A DNA stretch of 64,000 nt from Alphaproteobacteria bacterium. Its GTDB lineage: Bacteria > Myxococcota_A > UBA796 > GCA-2862545. The notes beneath the pieces are model-generated. The model worked only from the letters and a program-made list of their open reading frames with translations. It made no database searches and was not told the DNA's origin. The DNA lies in NCBI GenBank assembly GCA_020632925.1, contig JACKER010000007.1:558001-622000 (forward strand). The letters are read 5' to 3'. A program made the position numbers and the translations under genes. Every line of letters begins with the position of its first letter. Positions within the stretch are counted from its first letter, which is position 1. Below, one piece after another: positions 16,403 through 24,933 of the stretch.

Positions 16403-17698
16403 GTGAGTCTCGTCGTCGCCGAACACCTCCCCACCGATCCCGAGGCCGAGGCGCGCCGCGGTCTGTCCGCGATGGCGCTCGGCATCGTCGGATCGGAGAT
16501 CCTCAAGATCGCAGCGGACGTCCGGCGCATGCAGGCCGAGGGTCAGCAGGTCGTGAACCTGACGGTCGGGGACTTCGCGCCGAGCGAGTTCCGGATCCCG
16601 CGTCGGTTGGAGGACGCGGTGTCCGCGGCGATCGCCGAGGGCCAGACGAACTACCCGCCTTCGGACGGGCTCCCGGAGCTGCGCCGCGCCGTGCGGAGCT
16701 TCCTCGATCGTGAGCTCGGTCTGGACTACCCGCTGGAGGGGATCCTCGTGTCCGGTGGGGCGCGCCCGCTGCTCTACGGCGCGTACCGAGCAGTCCTCGA
16801 TCCGGGTGACGTCGTCGTCTACCCGGTGCCGTCGTGGAACAACAACCACTACTGCCACATGGTGGGAGCGGTGGGAATCCCGGTGGTCTGCTCGGCCGAG
16901 GACAGCTTCCTGCCCACCCCGGAGCTCCTCGCTCCCCACCTGCGCACCGCCCGCATGATCGTGCTCAACAGCCCGCTCAACCCGACGGGGACCACGTTCT
17001 CGGAGGAGGCTCTGCGCGCCGTGACGCAGGCCATCGTGGACGAGAACCTCCGCCGGCAGCAGACCGGCGAGCGCGCGCTGTACCTGTTGTACGACCAGGT
17101 CTACTGGACGCTGACCCTGCACGGCACGCGCCACGTCGACCCGATCCGTCTGGTCCCCGCGTCCGCGCCGTGGGTGATCCTGGTCGACGGCCTGTCCAAG
17201 GCCTTCGCGGCCACCGGCCTCCGCGTGGGCTGGAGCTGCGCCGCTCCCGCGGTGACCGCTCGGATGCGCGACATCCTCGGCCACGTCGGCGCCTGGGCCC
17301 CGCGCCCCGAGCAGCGCGCGTCCGCGGTGATGCTGGACGACGCCGAGGCCACGCACGCCTGGCTCGACCACATGCGCACCGAGATCGCCGCGCGCCTGGA
17401 CGCGCTCTACGACGGCCTGTCGGCGCTGCGTGCGGAGGGCTTGCCCGTCGAGGCCATCGCTCCAGCCGGCGCCATCTACCTCTCGGCGCGCTTCGATCTC
17501 GCCGGGCGCGCGGGTTTCGAGACCAACGACGCGATCCGGAAGTGGGTGCTCGCGACCTCCGGCACCGCCGTGGTGCCCTTCAACGCGTTCGCGTACCCGC
17601 ACCAGGACGGTTGGATGCGCCTGAGCATCGGCGCGGTGTCCGTGGCGCAGTGTCACGCGTGCGTCGATCGGATCGGCGCGGCTCTCAGGTCGCTCTAG
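16403..17698 (+). CDS. PLP-dependent class I/II aminotransferase
   Basis: A 431-residue fold-type I aminotransferase of the aspartate/aromatic group. It shows NSPLNPTG (residues about 193-200, cofactor-facing Asn), a Tyr-containing DQVY, the Schiff-base lysine in DGLSKAFAATGLRVGW near residue 266, and a C-terminal arginine in WMRLSIG that would bind the substrate carboxylate. The GTG start has GGAGG four bases upstream. The amino-acid substrate cannot be assigned. Its stop shares the palindrome CTAG with the stop of the convergent dCTP deaminase gene, so the two genes overlap by 4 bp. Confidence 0.9.
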   Translation: MSLVVAEHLPTDPEAEARRGLSAMALGIVGSEILKIAADVRRMQAEGQQVVNLTVGDFAPSEFRIPRRLEDAVSAAIAEGQTNYPPSDGLPELRRAVRSFLDRELGLDYPLEGILVSGGARPLLYGAYRAVLDPGDVVVYPVPSWNNNHYCHMVGAVGIPVVCSAEDSFLPTPELLAPHLRTARMIVLNSPLNPTGTTFSEEALRAVTQAIVDENLRRQQTGERALYLLYDQVYWTLTLHGTRHVDPIRLVPASAPWVILVDGLSKAFAATGLRVGWSCAAPAVTARMRDILGHVGAWAPRPEQRASAVMLDDAEATHAWLDHMRTEIAARLDALYDGLSALRAEGLPVEAIAPAGAIYLSARFDLAGRAGFETNDAIRKWVLATSGTAVVPFNAFAYPHQDGWMRLSIGAVSVAQCHACVDRIGAALRSL

Positions 17699-18798
17699 CC
17701 GAACTGCTTCGCCAGCTTGAGGCCCTGCATCTGGTAGCTGGAGCCCGTCTGGCCGTACAGCGCGTCCGGGATGGCCTCGTTGCGCATGAACTCCACGCGG
17801 AACAGGGCCTGCCCGTGCTCGAGCAGGAACGGCACGTCGTGCGTGCGGATCTCGAGCACCAGCCGCGCGCCGGGCGTGCTGTCGTCGGCCGACCATCCGA
17901 AGCCCGAGTCGATGAAGCCGGCGTAGTGGGTGCGCAGCTCGCCCTTGGTCGCGTCGAAGGCGACGAGCTCCGCGCACACGTCGGGCGGGACGAACAAGCG
18001 CTCCCGGGTGGCGAACACGTAGAACTGCTCGGGTTCGAGCACGTGCCCGTCCTCGGGGGCCGCGGGCAGCGACACCCAGTAGCGGTCCGTGGGGAGGTTC
18101 CGGCGGCAGAGGTCCACCGGCGGCAGGTGCCGGCGCGCGAGGTACCCCACCGCACCGCCCTCGGCGCTCTCGAGGTCGACCGACATCAGCACCGAGGGGC
18201 TGGGCTCGCTCGCGACCGGGGCCGCCGAGTGGTCCGACCACCGACAGAGCGGGCTCGTCAGCTGGCGCCGCTCGAGCTCCTCCGCGTCGAGGACCGGCCG
18301 ACCCCGCGCGAGCCGCAGCTGCCCGAGGCAGTCCCCGCGGCGCACCGCCACGTGGAACGACTGGGGCGTGATCTCGAGGAACAGCCGCCCGCGATACCCC
18401 GCCGGGACCGTGTCGAAGGCGGTGCCGTGCTCGGTGAGCAGGCGCACGAACACGTCCAGCCGGCCCGTCGAGCTCTTGGGGTTGCCGCGGCCCCACACGT
18501 CGACGGGCAGCTCGACCACCTCCTCGACCTCCGCGAGGTAGACCCCGCCGCGGTGCAGGACCATCGGCTCGTCCCGGTCCAGGCGATGGACGGCGGTCGC
18601 GAGACGGCCGAGCTTGCGCTCGACCCCCGTGTGGCCCGGCAGGAAGCTGCAGTGGAGCTGCCACAGGCGCGCCCCCAGCCGGATGTCGAGCGACGAGGGC
18701 TGGATCTGCTCCGGCCGGACCGGGACCAGCGCCTGGATGGCGCCGTCCGCGATCATCGCACGCAGCGTCTGCGAGACGAGGATGGCGCCCGATCCCAC
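17695..18798 (-). CDS. dcd: Bidomain 2'-deoxycytidine 5'-triphosphate deaminase
   Basis: A 367-residue protein of the long dCTP deaminase type (two tandem dUTPase-like folds; about twice the length of E. coli Dcd). The first fold carries SSLDIRLG and the catalytic stretch NPKSSTGRLDVFVRLL (residues about 106-121); the second carries HYAGFIDSGFGW. It would convert dCTP to dUTP in the route to dTTP. It begins 3 bp after the pyrophosphatase gene, so the two form a nucleotide/pyrophosphate pair. Confidence 0.85.
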   Translation of the reverse strand: MGSGAILVSQTLRAMIADGAIQALVPVRPEQIQPSSLDIRLGARLWQLHCSFLPGHTGVERKLGRLATAVHRLDRDEPMVLHRGGVYLAEVEEVVELPVDVWGRGNPKSSTGRLDVFVRLLTEHGTAFDTVPAGYRGRLFLEITPQSFHVAVRRGDCLGQLRLARGRPVLDAEELERRQLTSPLCRWSDHSAAPVASEPSPSVLMSVDLESAEGGAVGYLARRHLPPVDLCRRNLPTDRYWVSLPAAPEDGHVLEPEQFYVFATRERLFVPPDVCAELVAFDATKGELRTHYAGFIDSGFGWSADDSTPGARLVLEIRTHDVPFLLEHGQALFRVEFMRNEAIPDALYGQTGSSYQMQGLKLAKQFG

Positions 18799-18801
18799 GG
18801 A

Positions 18802-19356
18802 TCAGCCCCACCCGCGGAGACGGTTCTCCTGCGCCCGGTACAGCGAGATGGACTCGCGGATGACCTTGTTGGCCTCGTCGCGACCGCCCATGGCGTCGAT
18901 CGCGATGGTCTTGCCGGGCTCGAGCGCCTTGTAGTCCTTGAAGAAGCGCGCCATCTCGTCGAGCGTGTGCCGCTGCAGCTGATCGATGTCGGTGAACCCG
19001 GACACGGCAGGATCGTCGACGTGGACCGCGATGATCTTGTCGTCCTCCTCGCCGCCGTCCTTCATCCGCATCACCCCCACCGCGCGCGCTCGCATGATGG
19101 AGAGGGGGACGACCGACTCGTGGCCCAGCACCAGCACGTCCAGCGGATCGCCGTCACCACAGTAGGTGCGGGGCAGGAAGCCGTAGTTCGCCGGGTAGAA
19201 CACCGCGCTGTACAGCACGCGGTCGACGCGCAGCATGCCCGAGGGCTTGTCGAGCTCGTACTTCACGCGGGATCCGCGCGGGATCTCGATGACGACGTTG
19301 AAGAACGTGTCGACCGTGTCGGGGTTGTTGGGCAGGTCGTGCCAGGGGTGGGCCAT
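18802..19356 (-). CDS. ppa: Inorganic pyrophosphatase (family I)
   Basis: A 184-residue soluble pyrophosphatase that hydrolyses PPi to phosphate and pulls biosynthetic reactions forward. Family I residues are clear: EIPRGSRVKYELDK at the N-terminus, YPANYGFLPRTYCGDGDPLDVLVLG with the metal-binding aspartates (residues about 54-80), and the late DYKALEPGK. The ATG at 19356 has GGAGG five bases upstream; an ATG six codons earlier has none. Confidence 0.95.
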   Translation of the reverse strand: MAHPWHDLPNNPDTVDTFFNVVIEIPRGSRVKYELDKPSGMLRVDRVLYSAVFYPANYGFLPRTYCGDGDPLDVLVLGHESVVPLSIMRARAVGVMRMKDGGEEDDKIIAVHVDDPAVSGFTDIDQLQRHTLDEMARFFKDYKALEPGKTIAIDAMGGRDEANKVIRESISLYRAQENRLRGWG

Positions 19357-19375
19357 GCGTCCTCCGCGGCGCAAG

Positions 19376-20533
19376 CTATTCCGCGGCGCCGTCCCCGTCG
19401 CCGAAGCCCTCGCGGTGCCGCACGAGTCGCGGGCGGAACGCCAGCAACACGTCGAACGCCGTCTCGGGCGCGCCAGCGGTCAGCACATCCATGCCGATCC
19501 GTCCCTCGATCGCGGCGGGGAGCGCGCCGAGCTGGACCGCCACCGTCCCGCGGAAGGCGATACGTCCCGGCCAGTGATACCCGGCGAGCAGGCCGAGGTC
19601 CCCCTGCCGCGCTCCGAGCCCGCCGGCCACGTCGAAGCCGATGGTGGTCGGACTGGTCGCGTCGCCGAAGGAGTCGCCGTAGGCGAACTCGCCGTTCATC
19701 AGCTGTCCGGCGCGGAGGGCCGCGCGGATCCAGGCGGCGTTCACGGGGCGGAAGACCACGCCCGTCTCCACGGGCACGAGCAGCTTCACGGCGGGCTCGT
19801 CGGTGGTGTCGGAGGGCCGCCCGAGCCCGACCGCCCCGCCGATGGCGGCGTGCAGGCTGACGGGCGGATGCTCGACCGGCTCGGGGGGCGGCGCGACCTC
19901 GGGTGTGGTCTCGGCGACGGGGACCGGCTTCGGCTCCTCCTTCGTGGGCTCGACGAGGCCGGTGACCACCACGACCGGGGTGTCGGGGAACGCCATGACC
20001 ACGCGCGCGAAGCGGACGTCGTCCTCGCTCGCACCGACCTGGACGAGGTGCAGCCCCGGGTCCACCGTGATCGGGAAGCGGGTGATGATCTCGCCGTCGA
20101 CCGCCCCGATCCACCGGAACAGCTCGGGCTCCACAGACAGCGGCGTGGATCCCGACGGTGTGGTCTGCAGGGCGGTCTCGTAGGTGCCGCGGAGCATGTC
20201 GCCGAGATCCGCGTTCCAGGTGCCCGGCGACACGCGCGCCGCGGCCTGCCAGCTCGCCGCCGCCGTCGCCTCGTCGCCCGACAGGGTCAGCAGCGCACCC
20301 TCGACCAGCCACATCCGGGCGAGCAGCTCCGGGTTGGCCACGGCGCCGCAGCCGAGCGAGGCCTCGAGCGCGCGCCTCGAGGTCTCCGCTGCGTCGACGT
20401 CGGCCTCCACCAGGGATCGTTCGGCGGCATCGATGAGGTCCAGCCGGTCGTCACGGCTCGGACAGTCCTGGGCCGAAGCCATCCCCGACCACCACAGCAG
20501 CACCACGCCCGCCTCCTGCGCGGCCCCCATCAT
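19376..20533 (-). CDS. Exported protein with TPR-like N-half and barrel-like C-half
   Basis: A 385-residue protein of unknown function. The N-terminus (GVVLLWWSGMASAQ) is a signal peptide. Residues about 25-120 are helical and TPR-like, followed by a PEGA-like beta segment (residues 130-185), a Pro/Glu linker, then about 150 residues of alternating Gly/hydrophobic strands (IGGAVGLGRPS to FDVLLAFRPRLVRH) that suggest an outer-membrane-type barrel. Similar layouts are frequent in Myxococcota. It follows the PEGA-domain kinase gene with a repeat element between them. Confidence 0.6.
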   Translation of the reverse strand: MMGAAQEAGVVLLWWSGMASAQDCPSRDDRLDLIDAAERSLVEADVDAAETSRRALEASLGCGAVANPELLARMWLVEGALLTLSGDEATAAASWQAAARVSPGTWNADLGDMLRGTYETALQTTPSGSTPLSVEPELFRWIGAVDGEIITRFPITVDPGLHLVQVGASEDDVRFARVVMAFPDTPVVVVTGLVEPTKEEPKPVPVAETTPEVAPPPEPVEHPPVSLHAAIGGAVGLGRPSDTTDEPAVKLLVPVETGVVFRPVNAAWIRAALRAGQLMNGEFAYGDSFGDATSPTTIGFDVAGGLGARQGDLGLLAGYHWPGRIAFRGTVAVQLGALPAAIEGRIGMDVLTAGAPETAFDVLLAFRPRLVRHREGFGDGDGAAE

Positions 20534-20564
20534 CCACGAAACCGGGGGACCGTGCCAGCAGCCA

Positions 20565-20636
20565 GCAGGTTGCCGAACGGTGCCGGCAGGCGTTTCAGCA
20601 ACCTGCGGGGACGCGCGAGCGGTACCCTGAAGCTAG
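20565..20636. repeat. Dispersed intergenic repeat, copy 1
   Basis: About 72 bp that match the copy at 60620-60695. Shared blocks are GCAGGTTGC, TGCCGGCAGGCG, GCGGGGACGCG, GAGCGGTAC and CTGAAGCTAG. In this copy GCAGGTTGC (20565-20573) faces GCAACCTGC (20598-20606), giving a 9-bp stem that extends imperfectly inward. The final CTAG supplies the TAG stop of the minus-strand kinase gene, so the repeat sits exactly at its 3' end. Confidence 0.75.
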
Positions 20637-22276
20637 TAGTGGGCCTCCCAGGCGTCGCCGCCCTTCCACACGTAGCGGGAGGGGTTGCGCCGGCCGACCA
20701 CGATGGTCTTCACGACGGTCTCGGAGTCCGAGATCATCTTCACGGTGTGCGAGCCCTCCGTCAGCTGGACGCCCATCACGGGTGTGCGGCCGATGACCTT
20801 GCCGTCCACCTCGACGTCGGCGCCGAGCGGGACGCTCGCGAACGTGATGGTGATCGTCGCCGCCGCGACTTCGGGCTCGGGCGCGGGGTGGGGTGTGGGC
20901 TGGGGCGTGGGCGTGGGCGTGGCGGGCGCCGGTGCCGGTGTCGGTGCCGGCGTGGGGTCGGGTGCGGGCGCCGGCTGCGGCGTGGGCGTGGGCGTGGGCG
21001 TGGCGGGTGCGGGTGCCGGTGCGGGCCGCTCCTCGGGCTGGGGCGCGACCGGGGCGGGTGCCGTGGTCGGCGTCGGGGAAGGCGTTGGCTTCGGCCGCTC
21101 GGGACGTCCCGGGCGTGCCTGCCCCGGGGTCGCGGGCGCCAACGCCTCCTCCTGATCCTCACCGAGGCCGAGGATCAGCACCCCACCGCCGAGCACGAAC
21201 GAGCCCGCGCCGATCGCGAGCCCGACCACCGCCAGCAGGCCGATGGCGCCGAGCATCCCGTAGGCGAGCCTGCTCGGACCCTGGTCGCTGCGACCTTCCC
21301 CCTCGGAGAGCACGAAGTGGTGTCCGCCCTGCAGGCGATCCTCGCTGGGGAGCTGCGCCGCGAGCGTCTCGCTGAGCACCGAGCCCACCATCTCGTCGTC
21401 CCGGGACAACGCGTTGGCCCGTTCGACGTTCTCCTCGGCCCAGCGCCGCAGGCTGATCCCGTCCGAGCGGCGCCGGATGGCCGCGCAGGTCTCCTCGACC
21501 TCCCGAGCGGCGGGCCGGTTGTCCGGATCCACCGAGCGCATCCGGTTGCACAGGGCGATCATCTCCTGCGTGTCCTGCTCGTACTCGCTGGTGTCCGGAT
21601 CCTCGAGCCCCATCATCTGGCGGCGGGACGGGCGCTCCCCGAGGATCATCAGGTGGGCGGTGACGCCGAGGGAGAAGATGTCGCCCTCGGGGCCGTCACG
21701 CCCCTGGAGCCGCTCGGGGGCGATGAAGCCCTTCGTGCCGCCGACATACGCCTGCGTGTGCGCTTCGCGGGACGAGAAGTCGGCCTTCGCGATGCCGAAG
21801 TCCAGGATCTTGACCTCGCCGTCCGGCGTGATCTGGATGTTCGCGGGCTTGATGTCGCGGTGGAGCAGGCGGAGCGGCTCACCCGACGGGCCGGGCGACC
21901 GGTACACCTTGTCCAGCACCCGCGCGATCTCCTGGAGGATCTCGGCGGTGACCGCCGCCGGCACCGGACCGAGCTTCAGCAGGCGCTGCAGCGACGTGCC
22001 GTCCACGTACTCCATGACGACCGCCCACCGGCCCGCGAGCCGCGTCGGCGGATCGACGTTCACGATGGCGCGATCCCGGATCAGCCCCAGGATTCGGGCC
22101 TCGTCGCGGAACCGCTGGAGGGTGAGCTCGGGCACGTCCGCGTCGCGCAGCAGCTTGATGGCGACGTTCTTGTGGAAGCCGCCCGCGCCCTCCATGGTGG
22201 CCCGGTACACCTTCCCGAAGCCGCCCTTGCCCAGGACGCCGGTGATGCGGTAGCGCCTCGCTTCGAGTTCTTGCAT
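20633..22276 (-). CDS. Membrane Ser/Thr protein kinase with C-terminal PEGA domain
   Basis: A 547-residue Hanks-type kinase. The catalytic domain spans residues about 8-275: glycine loop GKGGFGKVY, catalytic loop HRDIKPANIQ, DFG in ILDFGIAK, and APERLQG. A membrane region near residues 345-375 is followed by a Pro/Ala/Thr linker encoded by GGGCGT-type repeats, then a PEGA domain (PLGADVEVDGKVIGRTPV) outside the membrane. This is a typical myxobacterial signalling layout. The ATG at 22276 begins just before the kinase fold; its ribosome site is weak. It is divergent from the ATP-grasp pair, sharing a 138-bp promoter region. Confidence 0.92.
   Translation of the reverse strand: MQELEARRYRITGVLGKGGFGKVYRATMEGAGGFHKNVAIKLLRDADVPELTLQRFRDEARILGLIRDRAIVNVDPPTRLAGRWAVVMEYVDGTSLQRLLKLGPVPAAVTAEILQEIARVLDKVYRSPGPSGEPLRLLHRDIKPANIQITPDGEVKILDFGIAKADFSSREAHTQAYVGGTKGFIAPERLQGRDGPEGDIFSLGVTAHLMILGERPSRRQMMGLEDPDTSEYEQDTQEMIALCNRMRSVDPDNRPAAREVEETCAAIRRRSDGISLRRWAEENVERANALSRDDEMVGSVLSETLAAQLPSEDRLQGGHHFVLSEGEGRSDQGPSRLAYGMLGAIGLLAVVGLAIGAGSFVLGGGVLILGLGEDQEEALAPATPGQARPGRPERPKPTPSPTPTTAPAPVAPQPEERPAPAPAPATPTPTPTPQPAPAPDPTPAPTPAPAPATPTPTPQPTPHPAPEPEVAAATITITFASVPLGADVEVDGKVIGRTPVMGVQLTEGSHTVKMISDSETVVKTIVVGRRNPSRYVWKGGDAWEAHY
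20890..21030. repeat. Low-complexity GGGCGT-type repeats coding the kinase Pro/Thr linker
   Basis: Runs of GGGCGT and GGTGCC units inside the kinase gene encode alternating Pro-Thr and Pro-Ala on the minus strand, an extended spacer between the membrane and the PEGA domain. Such tracts are prone to length change by slippage. Confidence 0.8.
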
Positions 22277-22414
22277 GTCCGCGGGGGGGAGTCTCCTGTA
22301 AGAGCATACTCCAACTCGATCGCCGATCGCGTGTGCGTCGCTTCCACACCGCTGTCCGCAGTGCGATAGTCCTGCGCCGCGCTCCCGATGGGGAGCCGGG
22401 TGGGGAGGAGTCGC
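22277..22414. promoter_or_regulatory. Divergent promoter region between kinase and ATP-grasp operon
   Basis: The 138-bp gap must hold promoters for the minus-strand kinase and the plus-strand ATP-grasp genes. It is locally less GC-rich around 22295-22320. I see no clear palindrome or consensus -10/-35 pair; GGGGAGGAG before 22415 is the ribosome site of the first ATP-grasp gene. Confidence 0.4.
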
Positions 22415-23677
22415 ATGGCGTCGGTGGCCAAGAAGATCGGTCTGTCTCTGGGTGCGGACATCTGCTGGCCGGCTTCGTACGAAGAGATCATGAAGCGGCT
22501 GGATCTGGACCTGCCGGTCGGCGCCGATCGCGTGCGGTTCCAGACCGAGCGGGTGACCGTCGAGCCCTTCGATCTGGCCTACGAGCCGTCCTACGATCTG
22601 GTGATCGACCGCGTCACGCACTGGTTCCACACCAGCCGCGAGTGGGTGAAGAAGCTGTCCCTCGACGGGGTGTACGTGCTGAACAACCCGTGGGCGATCC
22701 AGTCCATGGAGAAGCACACCTCCTACGTCGCGATGATGAAGCTCGGGCTCCCCATCCCGAAGACCTGGATGATCCCGCCCAAGGAGTACGAGACCGGCGG
22801 CGACTGGGACGTGACCGTCCGGCGGTACAACCGGCTCTTCGATCTCGGGAAGGTCGGCGAGGAGATCGGGTACCCGGCGTTCCTCAAGCCGTACGACGGC
22901 GGTGGCTGGGTCGGCGTGACCCGCGTGACCGACGAGCGCTCCCTGCGCCAGGCGTACGACCGGTCCGGCAAGCGCGTGCAGCACCTGCAGGCGGCGGTCA
23001 AGGACTACGACCTGTTCATCCGCGCGATCGGCATGGGGCCGCAGGTCAACGTCGTCAAGTACGACGCCGATCAGCCGCTGCACGACCGGTACCGGGTGGA
23101 GTTCGGCTTCGTGAACGGCGAGGAGCACCGGCGCGCCACGCGGATCTGCCGCACGATCAACGCCTTCTTCGGCTGGGACTTCAACTCCTGCGAGATGCTG
23201 CGTGCGGGCGGGGTCCTGTACCCGATCGACTTCGCGAACGCGTGCCCGGACAGCCAGGTCACGAGCCTGCACTTCCACTTCCCGTGGCTCGTGAAGTCGA
23301 TGCTCCGCTGGACCATCTTCAACGCCGCGACCGGCCGGAAGAAGCCGATGACGCTGTGGTGGGATCGCTTCTTCGCCGCGCACGATCCCGAGCTCGACCT
23401 CGACACGCAGCTCGAGCGGTACGACGCGATCGCGCGGGAGTACTTCGACAGCGATCGCTTCGAGGCGTTCGACGCGGAGCACCTCGGCCACCTCGACGAG
23501 GTCGCGCTCGAGTTCTTCGGCTCGGACCGCTTCTACGACATCGTCCAGGAGAAGGTCGAGGCGCTGTTCCCCAAGCACGAGATCAAGGTCTTCACGGATC
23601 ACTTCTTCGGGATGGTCCAGTTCTGGCGGAAGACCGAGATGGAGCGCATGGCGCGAGCGTCGAAGCCCACCGAGTAG
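22415..23677 (+). CDS. ATP-grasp ligase-like protein (first of tandem pair)
   Basis: A 420-residue protein with an ATP-grasp core: the lid/lysine segment MKLGLPIPKTW, the nucleotide-binding strand GYPAFLKPYDGGGWVGV near residue 155, and the metal-binding end LYPIDFANACPD near residue 270. The N-terminal 100 residues form a preATP-like domain (ADICWPASYEEIMKRL) and a 100-residue acidic C-tail follows. ATP-grasp enzymes join a carboxylate to an amine or thiol via an acyl phosphate. The substrate is unknown. The start at 22415 has a strong GGAGG; an earlier in-frame ATG has none. It lies 4 bp from the second ATP-grasp gene. Confidence 0.8.
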   Translation: MASVAKKIGLSLGADICWPASYEEIMKRLDLDLPVGADRVRFQTERVTVEPFDLAYEPSYDLVIDRVTHWFHTSREWVKKLSLDGVYVLNNPWAIQSMEKHTSYVAMMKLGLPIPKTWMIPPKEYETGGDWDVTVRRYNRLFDLGKVGEEIGYPAFLKPYDGGGWVGVTRVTDERSLRQAYDRSGKRVQHLQAAVKDYDLFIRAIGMGPQVNVVKYDADQPLHDRYRVEFGFVNGEEHRRATRICRTINAFFGWDFNSCEMLRAGGVLYPIDFANACPDSQVTSLHFHFPWLVKSMLRWTIFNAATGRKKPMTLWWDRFFAAHDPELDLDTQLERYDAIAREYFDSDRFEAFDAEHLGHLDEVALEFFGSDRFYDIVQEKVEALFPKHEIKVFTDHFFGMVQFWRKTEMERMARASKPTE

Positions 23678-23681
23678 CCAC

Positions 23682-24911
23682 ATGCCGCACGTCATCCTCG
23701 TCGCTCCGCAGCAACCCGCCTCCCAACGCCGCTACCTCAGGGGGCTGGCGAAGGCGGGCGCCGTGGTCTCGGGCGTGGGCCAGACGCGCCCCGAGCGCCT
23801 CGAGCCGGAGGTGCGTCACCTCCTCCACGCCTACGAGCACGTCCCCGATCTGCGAGACGAGGACGCGTTCGCGGCCGCGGTCCAGCGGATCCAGGCGCGT
23901 GGGCCCTGGGTCGATCGGCTCGAGACCACCGTCGAGGACTTCCTGCTCCCGACGGCCCGGGCCCGGGCGAAGACGGGGATCCCCGGGCTCACCGTCGAGC
24001 AGGCGCTGTTCTGCTCGGACAAGCTCCGGATGAAGGAACACCTCGCGGCGCGCGGCGTGCCCTGCGCCCGTCACACCGAGGTGGGGTTCCCCGAGGACCT
24101 CGCCCGGTTCGTGGCCGACGTTGGGTACCCGGTGGTCCTCAAGCCGCGCGTCGGGTCGCGCGCCGCGGACAGCCACCGCATCGACGACGCCGAGGGGCTC
24201 GAGCGGGCGCTCGCCGCTGCTCGGGTCGAGGACGCCGATCAGGCCTGGGTCGCCGAGGCGTTCGTCGAGGGACACGAGGGCTTCTACGACACCGTCATGG
24301 GGGAGGACGGCGTCGCGATGGAGTTCGCGTCGCACTACTACCCGACCGTGCTCGAGGCGATGCACACCCGCTGGATCAGCCCGCAGGTCGTGCACACGAA
24401 CCGCCTGCACCAGGACGGCTACGACCGCGTGAGGCAGCTCGGGCAGCAGGTGATCGGGGAGCTCGCGCTGCGTTCGACGGCCACCCACATGGAGTGGTTC
24501 CACGGGCCGGGCGGTCACCGGTTCTCCGAGATCGGCGCGCGTCCTCCCTCCTCGGGCTTCTGGGACGTCTACTCGGAGGCCAACGAGATCGACGTGTACA
24601 CGGAGTGGGCCCGGGTGCTGGTGCGGGGGAGGCTCGAGGAGCCCCCGACCCACCGGTACGCCGCGGGGCTCATCAACCTGCGCCCCTCACAGGACGGCGT
24701 CGTGCGCGGCTACTCCGGCGTGGAGCGGATGCAGCGGGCGTACGGCGAGCTGATCTTCCGGATGCACCTGCCGCCACCGGGCACGCCCACCCAACCGATC
24801 GGCGCGGGGTACCTCGCGAACGCCTGGGTCTGCGTCAAGCACCCGGACTACGACGAGCTGCGCGGGATCCTCGACGACATCGGGCGCACCGTCCAGGTCT
24901 GGGCGGGCTGA
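23682..24911 (+). CDS. ATP-grasp carboxylate-amine ligase-like protein (second of tandem pair)
   Basis: A 409-residue protein resembling carbamoyl-phosphate/biotin-carboxylase-type ATP-grasp ligases. The N-domain begins HVILVAPQQPASQRRYLRGL; then SDKLRMKEHLAARGVPCARH, GYPVVLKPRVGSRAADSHRI with the ATP-binding lysine (near residue 152), WVAEAFVEGHEGFYD, and HMEWFHGPGGHRFSEIGARP, which supplies Glu ligands for Mg. It sits 4 bp after a different ATP-grasp gene, so two consecutive ligations on one small molecule are plausible. No carrier protein or precursor peptide gene is visible nearby. Confidence 0.85.
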   Translation: MPHVILVAPQQPASQRRYLRGLAKAGAVVSGVGQTRPERLEPEVRHLLHAYEHVPDLRDEDAFAAAVQRIQARGPWVDRLETTVEDFLLPTARARAKTGIPGLTVEQALFCSDKLRMKEHLAARGVPCARHTEVGFPEDLARFVADVGYPVVLKPRVGSRAADSHRIDDAEGLERALAAARVEDADQAWVAEAFVEGHEGFYDTVMGEDGVAMEFASHYYPTVLEAMHTRWISPQVVHTNRLHQDGYDRVRQLGQQVIGELALRSTATHMEWFHGPGGHRFSEIGARPPSSGFWDVYSEANEIDVYTEWARVLVRGRLEEPPTHRYAAGLINLRPSQDGVVRGYSGVERMQRAYGELIFRMHLPPPGTPTQPIGAGYLANAWVCVKHPDYDELRGILDDIGRTVQVWAG

Positions 24912-24933
24912 CCGGAGCGCGCTCGTTGCCCGG

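Noticed and set aside
17695..17698. Four-base overlap of aminotransferase and dcd as an annotation error
   Set aside because: Both stops are genuine TAG codons sharing the CTAG palindrome, and both proteins end at normal family lengths.
22277..23695. Extended kinase frame upstream of 22276 on the minus strand
   Set aside because: It runs antisense through the first ATP-grasp gene and is unlike protein; the kinase domain begins at 22276.
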